Origin: a virus
Length of the DNA stretch: 57,208 nucleotides
Strand: one strand, 5' to 3'
IMG/VR virus record: IMGVR_UViG_3300022602_002877
Span: 1-57,208 of that record
Shown: one piece after another, positions 8,195 to 16,926 of the stretch
Position numbering within the stretch: the stretch's first letter is position 1
How the letters are laid out: each line of letters begins with the position of its first letter
Program-made: the position numbers and the translations under genes
The notes under the pieces: model-generated
The model's database searches: none
What the model was told of the DNA's origin: nothing
The model's input: the letters and a program-made list of their open reading frames with translations, nothing else

Positions 8195-8833
8195 ATGACT
8201 TTCCAAGAAAAAGGATTTGAAATTGTTAGAGGAGCCATAAGTCGGCAAACAGCAAAATTATTAAATCTTCAAATACGCATCATTATAGATCAAATGAATT
8301 ATTATTCTAAAATAAACAATACCGAATTAACCACCCAAGGCGATAGGATGGTTGACAATTGTTTATCGTGGTATGGTCTTGTATGTTTTGATTCTTTAAT
8401 GTTATTACTTCAAGATAAAGTAGAAGAAGTTACCAATAAAAAATTATATCCAACATATACATATTCAAGAATGTATTACACCGATAACATATTAAGAAAA
8501 CATAAAGATAGAGAAAGTTGTCAATATTCTGTTACAATAACAATTGATAGTCCAGATGAACCTTGGCCTATATACATAGAAGGGTATGACGGTAAGGTTA
8601 CTTCTGCTATACTAGAGCCCGGAGATATGTTAGTTTATCGAGGCGATCATTTAGCACATTGGAGAGAACCTTACAAAGGAACAGAACAACTACAGGCTTT
8701 CTGTCATTATGTTGATGTTGATGGACCTTTTAAACATCGTAAATGGGATAGTAGGCCAGTACTTGGAACTCCTACTACAGAAGAAGTTTCAAAAGAATAC
8801 AGTGGCGAGTGTGATTGGTTGGATGAAAAATGA
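8195..8833 (+). CDS. 2-oxoglutarate/Fe(II)-type oxygenase-like protein
   Basis: 212 aa. It shows the jelly-roll ligand pattern: His-x-Asp in RKHKDRES, then EPGDMLVYRGDHLAHWRE with a distal His, and a downstream Gln/Tyr strand. These fit the HxD...H facial triad. The family hydroxylates proteins, nucleobases or small molecules; the substrate is unknown. It overlaps the following nucleotidase gene by 4 bases. Confidence 0.65.
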   Translation: MTFQEKGFEIVRGAISRQTAKLLNLQIRIIIDQMNYYSKINNTELTTQGDRMVDNCLSWYGLVCFDSLMLLLQDKVEEVTNKKLYPTYTYSRMYYTDNILRKHKDRESCQYSVTITIDSPDEPWPIYIEGYDGKVTSAILEPGDMLVYRGDHLAHWREPYKGTEQLQAFCHYVDVDGPFKHRKWDSRPVLGTPTTEEVSKEYSGECDWLDEK

Positions 8834-9318
8834 TAATTTACTTAGACATGGATGACGTTGTTGCTGATTGGTTTGAATCAGCACAAAACTTTTTGGGACA
8901 GCGTTACGACAAATACAAAGAACGTATACCAGAATCAGACTGGAATCGTTTAAAATCTCATAGTCGTTTTTATAGACTTCTTCCATTAAAACCTGGTGCC
9001 AAAGAATTAGTTGCCTATTGCCGAAATCTTGTAGACCAAGGTCAAGCAAAAGAAATAAGATTTTTAACAGCCTTGCCTAGAAGTGATGACATGCCTTGGG
9101 CTGTGTATGATAAGGTAATGTGGGCACAAGAACACTTTCCAAACATTCCTGTATTCATTGGACCTTATAGTGATGACAAGTGGAAACATTGCGAGCCCGG
9201 CGATATACTAATTGACGATCGAACAGACAACTGTGCTCAATGGGAAAACGCCGGCGGACTAGCACATGTATATAGGAATTGGCCCGATTGTCTAGCATGG
9301 TTGGAAACCGTAATATAA
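8830..9318 (+). CDS. 5'(3')-deoxyribonucleotidase, HAD family
   Basis: 162 aa. HAD motif I is DMDDVVADW at residues 6-14, motif II is FLTALPRS near 75-82, a Lys precedes the last block, and the acidic motif is ILIDDRTDNC. This is the NT5C-type layout that dephosphorylates deoxynucleoside monophosphates. A phage would use it to balance dNMP pools. Coupled by ATGA to the oxygenase and by TAATG to member F. Confidence 0.82.
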   Translation: MIIYLDMDDVVADWFESAQNFLGQRYDKYKERIPESDWNRLKSHSRFYRLLPLKPGAKELVAYCRNLVDQGQAKEIRFLTALPRSDDMPWAVYDKVMWAQEHFPNIPVFIGPYSDDKWKHCEPGDILIDDRTDNCAQWENAGGLAHVYRNWPDCLAWLETVI

Positions 9319-9620
9319 TGGAATATATTAAAAGAAAATTAGACGCACGTTTTAAAGGTTACTCTGATTGGAAATATGTTATTTCACCAAAACGTGGGCA
9401 AACAATGGTCAGTCGCAGGCAGGATTTTTTACGTATAAGAGAATGGTGTTGGAACACATGGGGTCCAAGTAAAGAGATTGATTTTTGGTTAGATGATAAA
9501 AAAGTAGCAGAAGCGTTAGGTCAAAATGCCCATTGGGCTTGGCAAAATGACCTATATAATGCTAGAATATACTTACGTACAGACAAAGAACTCGCACAAT
9601 TTTACTTAACTTGGGCATGA
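9318..9620 (+). CDS. Small protein family member F (WC...FYLTWA)
   Basis: 100 aa from the ATG at 9318 (TAATG overlap). The core is REWCWNTWGP (Trp43-Cys44) and the ending LAQFYLTWA, with the YNARIYLR strand seen as NARFWFR in member A. Its N-terminal extension is basic. Function unknown. Confidence 0.7.
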   Translation: MEYIKRKLDARFKGYSDWKYVISPKRGQTMVSRRQDFLRIREWCWNTWGPSKEIDFWLDDKKVAEALGQNAHWAWQNDLYNARIYLRTDKELAQFYLTWA

Positions 9621-9898
9621 GAATACAACCCAATGAAACACTTGAACAATGGGCAGACCGTGTACAGAAATACGAACACGGTCACGCACTTATGCGTATT
9701 GCTCAAGGTGAAAATATAGAACTTGTGTTAGAAGATATGAGTCGTAGAATTGTGGATAAACTTAAACATCCTATTTTAGACGCATTAAGAAAATCAAGTG
9801 TAACTGATATTGATTTAGAGCAGTCCAAAAAATCTTATGAAGAAACATATCTAAAAAAAATATCTCCTAGAGCAGATCACGTTGAAAGCGATACATAA
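9617..9898 (+). CDS. Small protein resembling the GluTR dimerisation helix
   Basis: 93 aa from the ATG at 9617 (ATGA overlap). The middle segment (LEDMSRRIVDKLKHPILDAL) resembles the C-terminal dimerisation region of glutamyl-tRNA reductase (HemA), where a similar LTRRL-NKL-H pattern occurs. The catalytic and NADPH domains are absent, so no reductase activity is expected. Given the heme-degrading genes 4 kb away, a regulatory link to tetrapyrrole synthesis is conceivable but speculative. Confidence 0.45.
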   Translation: MRIQPNETLEQWADRVQKYEHGHALMRIAQGENIELVLEDMSRRIVDKLKHPILDALRKSSVTDIDLEQSKKSYEETYLKKISPRADHVESDT

Positions 9899-10839
9899 TG
9901 GCATTAAAACCTGTAAACTTACATTTAAATTCTGTAACCATAAGTGATATTGAAAATCACAAAAATATTACCACGGCAGAACTACGTAAAGATCTAGATA
10001 ATTTAAACAAGTTTGATGCCAGTACTAATGCCAACAACTTTGCCGGTAATCCATTTTTATATCATCACCAATTTAAAAATTTGTTAAAGTGCCGCAGAAA
10101 AGATGGAAAAACCATTTATGATATATATGCCGACTCAACGGCTTGGACCAAACTGGTAGAGTCTACAAAACAACGCAATAGAGGTGGACGTACTGCCGCT
10201 GGTAATATATTTGAGTGTTTTCGAATTAATTTGGGTAGTGTTGTTATGTTTAAAAGCACAACAGCCAAATATCTATACAAAAAATACAAAGCCACATCAG
10301 TATTAGATCCCACAGCCGGTTGGGGCGGGCGTATGTTAGGAGCATGGAGTTTAGGTATAAATTATACAGGTATTGATACCAATGTAGAAATGATTCCTGC
10401 TTATACTGATATGATGGCATTTTTAAATGCCGAAACAGGATTTGATAACTCATTGTTTGAAGTGGGTAATCCTGCTAAACTAAACATGATTTGGCAGAGT
10501 TGTTTAGATGTAGATTTTAGCCAAATTGAATATGATTTTGTACTAACTAGTCCGCCATATATTAATTTAGAAGTGTATGAGCACATGGAAGAATGGACTA
10601 GTGATCGAGCATTTTATGAAACATTTTTTATCCCACTGTGGAAAAAGTGCGTAGATAATATAAAACCCGGTGGCCACGTAGCATTTAATATTAGCCCAAA
10701 AATGTATAATGACGCTTTAAAGTATGGGCTAACACCCTGTGATGAAGAAGAAGATTTATTACAACAAATGGGACAGCGTTCAGATGCCCTTAAGAAAGGC
10801 AAAAAGAAACACGATAAAATTTATGTTTGGAAATGTTAA
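9898..10839 (+). CDS. DNA methyltransferase, amino-MTase with TSPPY motif
   Basis: 313 aa. The SAM-binding motif is DPTAGWGGRMLGAW (near 138-151), and the catalytic motif IV is TSPPY near 217-221, typical of N4-cytosine or N6-adenine methyltransferases. It shares one base with the previous gene. No partner restriction enzyme lies beside it, so it is probably a solitary phage methyltransferase used to protect or mark phage DNA. Base specificity cannot be read from the motif alone. Confidence 0.78.
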   Translation: MALKPVNLHLNSVTISDIENHKNITTAELRKDLDNLNKFDASTNANNFAGNPFLYHHQFKNLLKCRRKDGKTIYDIYADSTAWTKLVESTKQRNRGGRTAAGNIFECFRINLGSVVMFKSTTAKYLYKKYKATSVLDPTAGWGGRMLGAWSLGINYTGIDTNVEMIPAYTDMMAFLNAETGFDNSLFEVGNPAKLNMIWQSCLDVDFSQIEYDFVLTSPPYINLEVYEHMEEWTSDRAFYETFFIPLWKKCVDNIKPGGHVAFNISPKMYNDALKYGLTPCDEEEDLLQQMGQRSDALKKGKKKHDKIYVWKC

Positions 10840-10851
10840 TTTTTTAACCAT

Positions 10852-10880
10852 TTGACAAATATTTTTATTTCATCTATAAT
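10852..10880 (+). promoter_or_regulatory. Sigma70-type promoter for dnaK
   Basis: TTGACA 10852-10857, a 17 base spacer, TATAAT 10875-10880. The leader to the dnaK ATG (10961) is about 74 bases and contains GGAG close to the start. No sigma32-like box is evident, so expression appears constitutive or early rather than heat-controlled. Confidence 0.85.
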
Positions 10881-10960
10881 AAATACATACGTAATAGACC
10901 TAATGGCTACTACACCCGGACATAGAGTCCAAACAATCTTGCTTAACAAAGGAGAATATT

Positions 10961-12829
10961 ATGAGCAAAGTAATCGGTATTGACCTCGGAACCACCAATT
11001 CATGCGTGGCTGTTATCGAGAATGGAACCCCCAAAGTAATTGAAAATAGCGAAGGTGCTAGAACAACACCTAGTATTGTTGCCTATGCCAACGATGAAAT
11101 TTTAGTTGGTGCCAGTGCTAAACGCCAAGCAGTTACAAATCCTAAGAATACAATTTATGCGGCTAAACGTCTAATTGGACGCAAGTTTAAAGAAGAAGCC
11201 GTACAAAAAGATATAGACCTAATGCCCTACAAAATCATCGAGGCCAAAAACGGTGACGCATGGGTACAGGCAAACGGAGATAAATTAGCACCACCACAGA
11301 TCAGTGCCGAAGTTCTTCGTAAAATGAAAAAAACAGCAGAAGACTATTTAGGAGAAGAAGTAACACAGGCTGTTATTACTGTTCCTGCCTACTTCAACGA
11401 TAGTCAACGTCAGGCAACCAAAGACGCAGGTAAGATTGCTGGACTAGAAGTACTACGTATTATTAATGAACCAACTGCCGCCGCACTAGCATACGGCGTT
11501 GATAAACAAGATAAACAAGATCGTAAAATTGCGGTCTACGACTTAGGTGGTGGTACATTTGATGTAAGTATTATTGAAATTGCCAATGTTGATGGAGACA
11601 AGCAAATTGAAGTGCTGTCAACTAATGGAGATACATTTTTAGGTGGTGAAGACTTTGACCAACGCCTAATGGACTATCTAGTTGACACATTTATGAAAGA
11701 ACAAGGTGTTGACTTAACCAAAGATGTGTTGGCATTACAACGTCTAAAAGAAGCCGCAGAAAAGGCTAAGATTGAACTTTCAAGTTCATCACAAACAGAT
11801 GTTAACTTGCCTTATGTTACAGCAGATGCTACAGGCCCTAAGCACATGAACATCAAAATCACTCGTAGCAAACTAGAAGGCCTAGTTGACGAATTGATCC
11901 AACGCAGTATTGCTCCATGTAAAACTGCTATGTTAGATGCCGGTGTTACTGTAGATGACATTGATGAAGTTATCCTAGTGGGCGGTATGACACGTATGCC
12001 CAAGGTACAAGAAACAGTTGAACGCTTATTTGGCAAGGCTCCACGCAAGGATGTGAACCCAGATGAGTCAGTTGCTGTAGGTGCCGCTATTCAAGGTAGT
12101 GTATTGGCCGGAGATCGCAAAGATGTTCTATTATTAGACGTTACTCCATTGAGCCTAGGTATTGAAACAATGGGCGGTGTGATGGCCAAGTTGATTCAAA
12201 AGAATACAACTATTCCTACAAAGGCTAGTCAAACATTCAGTACCGCGGTTGATAATCAACCTGGTGTAACTGTTAAAGCATTCCAAGGCGAACGTGAACT
12301 TGTAAAATTCAACAAGTTGTTAGGTGAGTTTAGTTTGGAAGGTATTGATCCTGCTCCACGCGGCGTACCACAAATTGAAATTACATTTGATATTGATGCC
12401 AACGGTATTATGCATGTATCTGCCAAAGACAAAAGCACTGGCAAAGAAAACAAGATTGTTATCAAGAGTAGCAGTGGTCTAACAGACACTGAAATTCAAC
12501 AGATGATCAAAGATGCTGAACTCAATGCTGAGTCAGATAAAGAGGCTCGTGAATTAATCGAAATTAAAAATAATTCCGAAGCACATATTCACAGAGTTAG
12601 AAATGATATGAAATCTGCTTCAATTGCCGAAACAGAAAAATCAGCAATTAACAGTGCAATTGTTGATCTTGAAGAAGCAATTAAAACAGATGACAAAAAG
12701 GCTATTGCTGATAAACTAAGTGCGTTATTCAATGTTAGTAATGTACTTGAAGAAGCAAAAGCTCAAACCGAACAACAAGGATCAAATGATCCAAATGTTG
12801 TAGACGCTGAAGTTAAAGAAGCGTCTTAA
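10961..12829 (+). CDS. dnaK: DnaK, Hsp70 chaperone
   Basis: 622 aa, essentially full length (E. coli 638). It starts [13 protein letters not shown], contains [25 protein letters not shown] and [11 protein letters not shown] phosphate loops, an intact substrate-binding domain, and the NVVDAE C-terminal tail. It folds and protects proteins with DnaJ and GrpE, neither of which is in the window, so host co-chaperones are presumably used. Its promoter is nearly perfect and it is followed by hsp20, suggesting one transcription unit. Phage-encoded DnaK is uncommon. Confidence 0.97.
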   Translation: MSKVIGIDLGTTNSCVAVIENGTPKVIENSEGARTTPSIVAYANDEILVGASAKRQAVTNPKNTIYAAKRLIGRKFKEEAVQKDIDLMPYKIIEAKNGDAWVQANGDKLAPPQISAEVLRKMKKTAEDYLGEEVTQAVITVPAYFNDSQRQATKDAGKIAGLEVLRIINEPTAAALAYGVDKQDKQDRKIAVYDLGGGTFDVSIIEIANVDGDKQIEVLSTNGDTFLGGEDFDQRLMDYLVDTFMKEQGVDLTKDVLALQRLKEAAEKAKIELSSSSQTDVNLPYVTADATGPKHMNIKITRSKLEGLVDELIQRSIAPCKTAMLDAGVTVDDIDEVILVGGMTRMPKVQETVERLFGKAPRKDVNPDESVAVGAAIQGSVLAGDRKDVLLLDVTPLSLGIETMGGVMAKLIQKNTTIPTKASQTFSTAVDNQPGVTVKAFQGERELVKFNKLLGEFSLEGIDPAPRGVPQIEITFDIDANGIMHVSAKDKSTGKENKIVIKSSSGLTDTEIQQMIKDAELNAESDKEARELIEIKNNSEAHIHRVRNDMKSASIAETEKSAINSAIVDLEEAIKTDDKKAIADKLSALFNVSNVLEEAKAQTEQQGSNDPNVVDAEVKEAS

Positions 12830-12887
12830 TTGTAGTGCCAATAGGTGGGCTACAAAAAATTATCTTACTTTTTAAGGAGAAAATAAA

Positions 12888-13331
12888 ATGACACAATTAG
12901 TACGTTTTGACACAAATGCTCTAAATCAACTAAACAGAGCAATGGTAGGGTTTGATCGATTCTTTGATGACTTTGAGCATCGTTTCGCAAACCAAATACA
13001 AAATAATTATCCTCCACATAACATAGCCAAATATGATGAGGATACTTATGAAATTCAAATCGCAGTTTCTGGATTTGATAAAGATGAGCTTACAGTTGAA
13101 CTTGATCAAAATAATTTGATCATCAAAGGCGAGCATGTTGATAATCAATCAGATACACTAGAATACATACATCGTGGATTGGCCGCAAGAGATTTCACAA
13201 AATCTTTTGCTCTAGCCGAACACATTGAAGTTGGTGATGTACGTATCAAAAATGGTATTCTTTACATCCAACTAAAGCGTATTATTCCCGAGTCTTTAAA
13301 ACCACGTGTTTTAAAAATTAAGGCCGAATAA
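12888..13331 (+). CDS. Small heat-shock protein Hsp20/IbpA
   Basis: 147 aa. The alpha-crystallin domain runs from about residue 35 to 130, with YEIQIAVSGFDKDELTVEL, the NLIIKGE strand, FTKSFALAEHIEV and the GILYIQLKR strand. It binds unfolding proteins for later refolding by DnaK. A strong AAGGAG precedes the ATG. Hsp20 genes are well known in T4-like cyanophages. A hairpin terminator follows immediately, so dnaK-hsp20 forms a unit. Confidence 0.92.
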   Translation: MTQLVRFDTNALNQLNRAMVGFDRFFDDFEHRFANQIQNNYPPHNIAKYDEDTYEIQIAVSGFDKDELTVELDQNNLIIKGEHVDNQSDTLEYIHRGLAARDFTKSFALAEHIEVGDVRIKNGILYIQLKRIIPESLKPRVLKIKAE

Positions 13332-13335
13332 TCCT

Positions 13336-13351
13336 GGGGGCTTCGGCCCCC
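13336..13351 (+). terminator. UUCG-tetraloop hairpin after hsp20
   Basis: GGGGGC (13336-13341), loop TTCG, GCCCCC (13346-13351). Very stable stem, followed only by a short T-poor tail, so it may act as an mRNA 3' end stabiliser as well as a terminator. Confidence 0.7.
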
Positions 13352-13354
13352 TTC

Positions 13355-13362
13355 ATTAAATA
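13355..13362 (+). promoter_or_regulatory. T4-late-like box before clpS
   Basis: ATTAAATA, one mismatch from TATAAATA, followed by five bases and then the clpS ATG (13368). This spacing would place the transcription start on the ATG. There is no ribosome-binding site. Confidence 0.5.
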
Positions 13363-13367
13363 TCATT

Positions 13368-13673
13368 ATGACAATAGAAACCGTAGTTGAAAAGAAATCA
13401 GCGACACGTAGACTTATCAAGGAGCCTTCAAAGTATAAAGTCATTATATACAATGATGATCATACTCCTGTAGACTTTGTAATAGCTATGTTAGTGATGG
13501 TATTTAAATACTCTGAATCAGCAGCCCATGATTTAACACTTGCTGTACATAATAAAGGATCAGCAGTTGCTGGAGTTTATACGCATGAAGTTGCTGAACA
13601 AAAAGCACTCGACGCTACACAAATGGCTAGATCAAATGGATTTCCTTTGGTTTTAAAAGTCGAACCCGAGTGA
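13368..13673 (+). CDS. clpS: ClpS, N-end-rule adaptor
   Basis: 101 aa. It has YKVIIYNDDHTPVDFV, the ClpS hallmark (NDDxTPxxFV), then AVHNKGSAVAGVYTHEVAE with the His and Gly of the binding pocket. ClpS delivers N-degron proteins to ClpA, not ClpX, so this gene and the phage clpX target different host unfoldases. The length is normal (about 106). It is followed 8 bases later by heme oxygenase. The start has no Shine-Dalgarno. Confidence 0.92.
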   Translation: MTIETVVEKKSATRRLIKEPSKYKVIIYNDDHTPVDFVIAMLVMVFKYSESAAHDLTLAVHNKGSAVAGVYTHEVAEQKALDATQMARSNGFPLVLKVEPE

Positions 13674-13680
13674 GGAAGAA

Positions 13681-14217
13681 TTGAGTTTAAAAGAACTAAC
13701 AGCAGAAAAACACAAAGAAGCAGAAACAACTCCGTTTATGAAAGCGGTGTTTGCTCGCACACTACCACAAGACCTATGGGTTGATTGGACATATCAAAAA
13801 TGGCTATTTTACGGAGCAATTGAAGGTGCCGCAGGTGCTAATTTATTGCTAAATGATTTGCCAGATTTGCGTAGAACTTTTTATCTATATATGGATTATA
13901 AAGAAATGAATACTGAAAATAAACAGCATTCATTCCGTACTATAGTAATTGATTATTATAACTATCTAATCTCTATTGGTAAAGAACCAGACAAAATAAT
14001 AGCACATCTATATACATGGCACATGGGAGACATGTTTGGTGGACAAATGATTAAAAAAATTGTGCCTGGAAGTCATCGTAATTTAGAATTTAGCGATCCC
14101 ATGACTTTAATGACAAACATTCGTGCCAAATTAAATGACAATATGGCAGAAGAAGCAAACGTAGCCTTTGACTGGGCAATTCGTATGATGAGGGATTATG
14201 ACAGCAGTTTGGAATAA
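13681..14217 (+). CDS. hemO: Heme oxygenase
   Basis: Cleaves heme to biliverdin, Fe2+ and CO. The 178 aa protein starts LKELTAEKHKEAETTPFM, with His11 as the proximal heme ligand, and has the distal-helix motif HMGDMFGGQM (114-123), corresponding to GDLSGG of bacterial and plant enzymes. It is somewhat shorter than typical enzymes (about 200-240). The start is TTG at 13681 with AGGAAG upstream. Its end overlaps the bilin reductase gene by 20 bases, which ties the two reactions together. Confidence 0.87.
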   Translation: MSLKELTAEKHKEAETTPFMKAVFARTLPQDLWVDWTYQKWLFYGAIEGAAGANLLLNDLPDLRRTFYLYMDYKEMNTENKQHSFRTIVIDYYNYLISIGKEPDKIIAHLYTWHMGDMFGGQMIKKIVPGSHRNLEFSDPMTLMTNIRAKLNDNMAEEANVAFDWAIRMMRDYDSSLE

Positions 14218-14866
14218 AATTGAAGAACTTTCTGAGCACATAAAAACTCAGTTTGAAAACACCGGTTGGTCTCTAGAGGATTCGGTTGATGATTACGATT
14301 GGCAAAATTCTTTGTATCAAAGTCTTCGCTATCGTAGAGCACATCTACAGGTAATAGATCGTAGAGAAACTCATAAAGTTTATATATTACATGCCACAGT
14401 ATTTCCACACTATAATGATCCAAGTCCTATTTGGGGTTTTGATGCTGTATGTGGTGCTAATAAAATAACAGGTGCGTTTCATGATTTCAGTAATGCCGGC
14501 GACACTGATCATTATATGATGAAATGGTTTGCTGAAGAAGGTAAAAAATACGGATGGACAAAACCTAGGGATTTGCCAGATTGGGCCAAACATATATTCA
14601 GTAAAAATATGGTTGCCGCAGGTAACGTACAAGAAGGTCAAGAGCTAGAAGATTTATGTAAACTAACAAAAGACAGTCTAAATTATTATTTAAAAAATGT
14701 AGGAAATAGTCAACAAGACGTAGCTGATTATCATATGGCACAGAATCGTTACTGCTACTATCAAAAACAAAATCCGCATGTTGTACGTAGTATGGTTAAT
14801 ATGGGAGTAGAAGAACATACAATTCGTCAGTTTGTGAACACAATACAATATCCAGAAACAGCATAA
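14198..14866 (+). CDS. pcyX: Ferredoxin-dependent bilin reductase, PcyA/PcyX-like
   Basis: 222 aa, within the size of the FDBR family. The core LHATVFPHYNDPSPIWGFDAV matches PcyA (LHIVMFP...PIFGADLV). His65 and Asp82 are 17 residues apart, exactly the spacing of the PcyA catalytic pair His88/Asp105. It would reduce biliverdin made by the overlapping heme oxygenase, using reduced ferredoxin. A hemO-pcyX cassette, with PcyX making phycoerythrobilin, is known from uncultured oceanic viruses, and this pair fits it. The choice of PcyX over PcyA or PebS rests on context; the product is unproven. Confidence 0.75.
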   Translation: MTAVWNKIEELSEHIKTQFENTGWSLEDSVDDYDWQNSLYQSLRYRRAHLQVIDRRETHKVYILHATVFPHYNDPSPIWGFDAVCGANKITGAFHDFSNAGDTDHYMMKWFAEEGKKYGWTKPRDLPDWAKHIFSKNMVAAGNVQEGQELEDLCKLTKDSLNYYLKNVGNSQQDVADYHMAQNRYCYYQKQNPHVVRSMVNMGVEEHTIRQFVNTIQYPETA

Positions 14867-14876
14867 ATACCATATT

Positions 14877-16163
14877 ATGCGTATTAATGAATTGATAGAA
14901 TCACCGGCATCGGGCAGGGCCAAAAACAAAGCAACACGCTACAATACTGAAGTAGGGTTATTATGCGGACTTTGCGGTGTAGATCCTGCTACCTTTGATC
15001 CAAAGAATCCACAGAACAGTATTCCTTCGGATAAGTTAGAAAATGGAGGTGCTAAAGTATACAAAGACATTGTGACTTTTTTAGCACCTAACTTTGATCC
15101 TAAAGTATTTCAAGAGTGGGCCGCTAAGGCACCGTACTACATGTCCAAAGTTTCTGCTAAACTAGGACATGAGCCACAGGTATTTGCTTGGGCAGGTGGA
15201 CACAATTTTAATGTTGAAGGTGCGGCTGATATTGAATTTGTTGGAGAAGAAATACAAGGTATTAGTGTTAAAGCAGAAACAGGTATTACATTAAGAAACC
15301 TAACTCCTAAAGCATTAGGATTAACAGTAGAACGTGGCAATGATGTTTTCTTTCAATATGCAGCAGATGAATATCGCGCAATGAAGGCCGCTATATTTCA
15401 AAAGGTACTCGACCTAGCAAAAGCCGGCCCAGGCGAACAGATGTCATGGCATAGAGAAAGCCAAGACAAGTATTGGATCAAATACAATGCCCCTGCTGTA
15501 ACGCAACCTGCTGATCAGATAGGTAAAAATAAACCTGTTACTAAACCTCCAGTTGATACTAACACTCCACAAGTTGGACAGCCAATGGGACATGATCCCG
15601 AAGCAGTCAATGAAGATGCGGGAGCAGAAGGCACATGGACCTGTATGGGCAAATCCAGTTTTACAGGCACACGCCAACAAATCATGGCTGCTGTTGTTCC
15701 TAACAAAAAGTGGCACAGAGTATTTGGTGATTGGTTTCAATCAAACTACAGCACAGAACAACAATTGGCCAAGCCACTGTATAGTGCTGTATCAAACATG
15801 TTCAAAGACATTATGGTTGACCATCTAGCAAAAGATCGTCAACTTGATACTGTGTTGGCCATGGGACACAAACCATATTTTTATGTAAACGATGTCAACA
15901 TATTCTATGTACCATCAATTACAGAAGTCAGTGATTTGACCCTAAAGAATGTTTATTACGGTACTATCACAGACGAAGGCGATGTCAAAGAAGCTGAAGG
16001 AACAAGTCAAAAGTTTCAGGCCGAAATTGGCCGTCCTGAAAGCACAGAAAATGCTCGCATATTGATATATATTAGATATGCGAATGGCATGTTTGCCTGT
16101 AACCCAACTGTTAGGGTACAGGATTTAAAAAATCCGCAGTTTTTAGGTTGGGAAGAATTGTAA
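14877..16163 (+). CDS. Hypothetical protein, possible PD-(D/E)xK-type nuclease
   Basis: 428 aa, begins MRINELIES. Around residues 117-131 it reads AADIEFVGEEIQGISVKAE, an Asp strand followed by SVK, which would fit a PD-(D/E)xK nuclease core. A Pro/Asn-rich linker (about 205-240) separates this from a second domain. Nothing else is recognised. A CATAAATA box lies 15 bases upstream of the ATG. Confidence 0.4.
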   Translation: MRINELIESPASGRAKNKATRYNTEVGLLCGLCGVDPATFDPKNPQNSIPSDKLENGGAKVYKDIVTFLAPNFDPKVFQEWAAKAPYYMSKVSAKLGHEPQVFAWAGGHNFNVEGAADIEFVGEEIQGISVKAETGITLRNLTPKALGLTVERGNDVFFQYAADEYRAMKAAIFQKVLDLAKAGPGEQMSWHRESQDKYWIKYNAPAVTQPADQIGKNKPVTKPPVDTNTPQVGQPMGHDPEAVNEDAGAEGTWTCMGKSSFTGTRQQIMAAVVPNKKWHRVFGDWFQSNYSTEQQLAKPLYSAVSNMFKDIMVDHLAKDRQLDTVLAMGHKPYFYVNDVNIFYVPSITEVSDLTLKNVYYGTITDEGDVKEAEGTSQKFQAEIGRPESTENARILIYIRYANGMFACNPTVRVQDLKNPQFLGWEEL

Positions 16164-16168
16164 AATAT

Positions 16169-16324
16169 ATGAGTTGGTTTAGAAGAATCCCCAAATCTAA
16201 ATCACCAATACACCAGGTGCCACAGCGTACCAGCCCCACTTCGGAAAGGCTTCTAAAAGAAACCAAAGAAGAAACTAAACCAACGAAAATTCAAAAGAAA
16301 AATGGTCGTACAACATCTTTATAA
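16169..16324 (+). CDS. Small basic phage protein (MSWFRR type)
   Basis: 51 aa starting MSWFRRIPKSKSP and ending in a Lys/Thr-rich tail. I recognise the MSWFRR start with a mid-protein SERLLKE motif from small T4-like marine phage proteins of unknown function. It begins 5 bases after the previous stop. Confidence 0.6.
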   Translation: MSWFRRIPKSKSPIHQVPQRTSPTSERLLKETKEETKPTKIQKKNGRTTSL

Positions 16325-16376
16325 CATGTACTAGCAATGGCAGCAGGATAATGAATATTACATAAAAGACTGGTTA

Positions 16377-16475
16377 ATGTTTGTTGAAATGGTTGCTAAG
16401 GAACATAGTATTACAGAAGATGTTGTAATACGCGAATTACAAAAATATAGTTGGTTTTGTTGGCCTAAAGAATAA
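16377..16475 (+). CDS. Possible 32-aa peptide
   Basis: MFVEMVAKEH to FCWPKE. The frame is open upstream to a TAG, so the start is uncertain, and no ribosome site is clear. The Trp-rich end and acidic helix look protein-like. Low confidence. Confidence 0.3.
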   Translation: MFVEMVAKEHSITEDVVIRELQKYSWFCWPKE

Positions 16476-16497
16476 ATACTGTTTTAATGGAGTAGCT

Positions 16498-16794
16498 ATG
16501 CGTAACATTGCCGTAGCGTTCCTATTAGCCCTAACCAGTCTTGTAGTTGACGCCCAAATATATAAATCAGACAAACCAGTTGTTTGTAGCAGTTTAAAAA
16601 ATGTTATTGAGTATGTATCTAGTGAATACGACGAAATACCGTTTTGGCGAGGTTCTGACGAAACTTCTAAGTATATATTAATGGTTAATAATAAAACCAG
16701 TACATGGACCATGATACAATACAACAATGATCTAGCCTGTGTAGTAGGTGTTGGCGAAAATGCTAAATTAATTAATTTAGGAAAAATCATCTAA
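16498..16794 (+). CDS. Exported small protein
   Basis: 98 aa with a signal peptide (MRNIAVAFLLALTSLVVDA, cleavage predicted after residue 19) and two later Cys (Cys30 and Cys82) that could form a disulfide. TGGAG precedes the ATG. Periplasmic location is inferred; function unknown. It is the first of a run of exported proteins reaching to 20468. Confidence 0.65.
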   Translation: MRNIAVAFLLALTSLVVDAQIYKSDKPVVCSSLKNVIEYVSSEYDEIPFWRGSDETSKYILMVNNKTSTWTMIQYNNDLACVVGVGENAKLINLGKII

Positions 16795-16797
16795 CAA

Positions 16798-16841
16798 GGT
16801 GTAAATTTTCCCACACCTGCTGGTGTAAATTTTTTTACACC
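16798..16841 (+). terminator. Tandem GGTGT/ACACC hairpins
   Basis: Two adjacent stem-loops: GGTGT (16798-16802) with ACACC (16813-16817), and GGTGTAAA (16822-16829) with TTTACACC (16834-16841). The sequence GGTGTAAAT occurs again near 16880. The position between genes suggests termination or a binding site; a T-run lies within the second hairpin rather than after it. Confidence 0.5.
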
Positions 16842-16926
16842 GTAAAAAAAATAACAGCATAGTTTAACTCATGTAATGTGTGGTGTAAATAGTGTAGTAG
16901 AATCACTAGCTACAGGAGCAAAAAAC

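Noticed and set aside
12831-12852. Terminator after dnaK
   Set aside because: The GTAG/CTAC hairpin is weak and lacks a T-run; hsp20 most likely lies on the same transcript.
10961-13673. Evidence that the window is a cellular chromosome (dnaK, clpX, clpS)
   Set aside because: Gene density, tiny coupled genes, homing endonucleases, tRNA array and T4-type boxes all speak for a phage; no cellular operons surround these genes.
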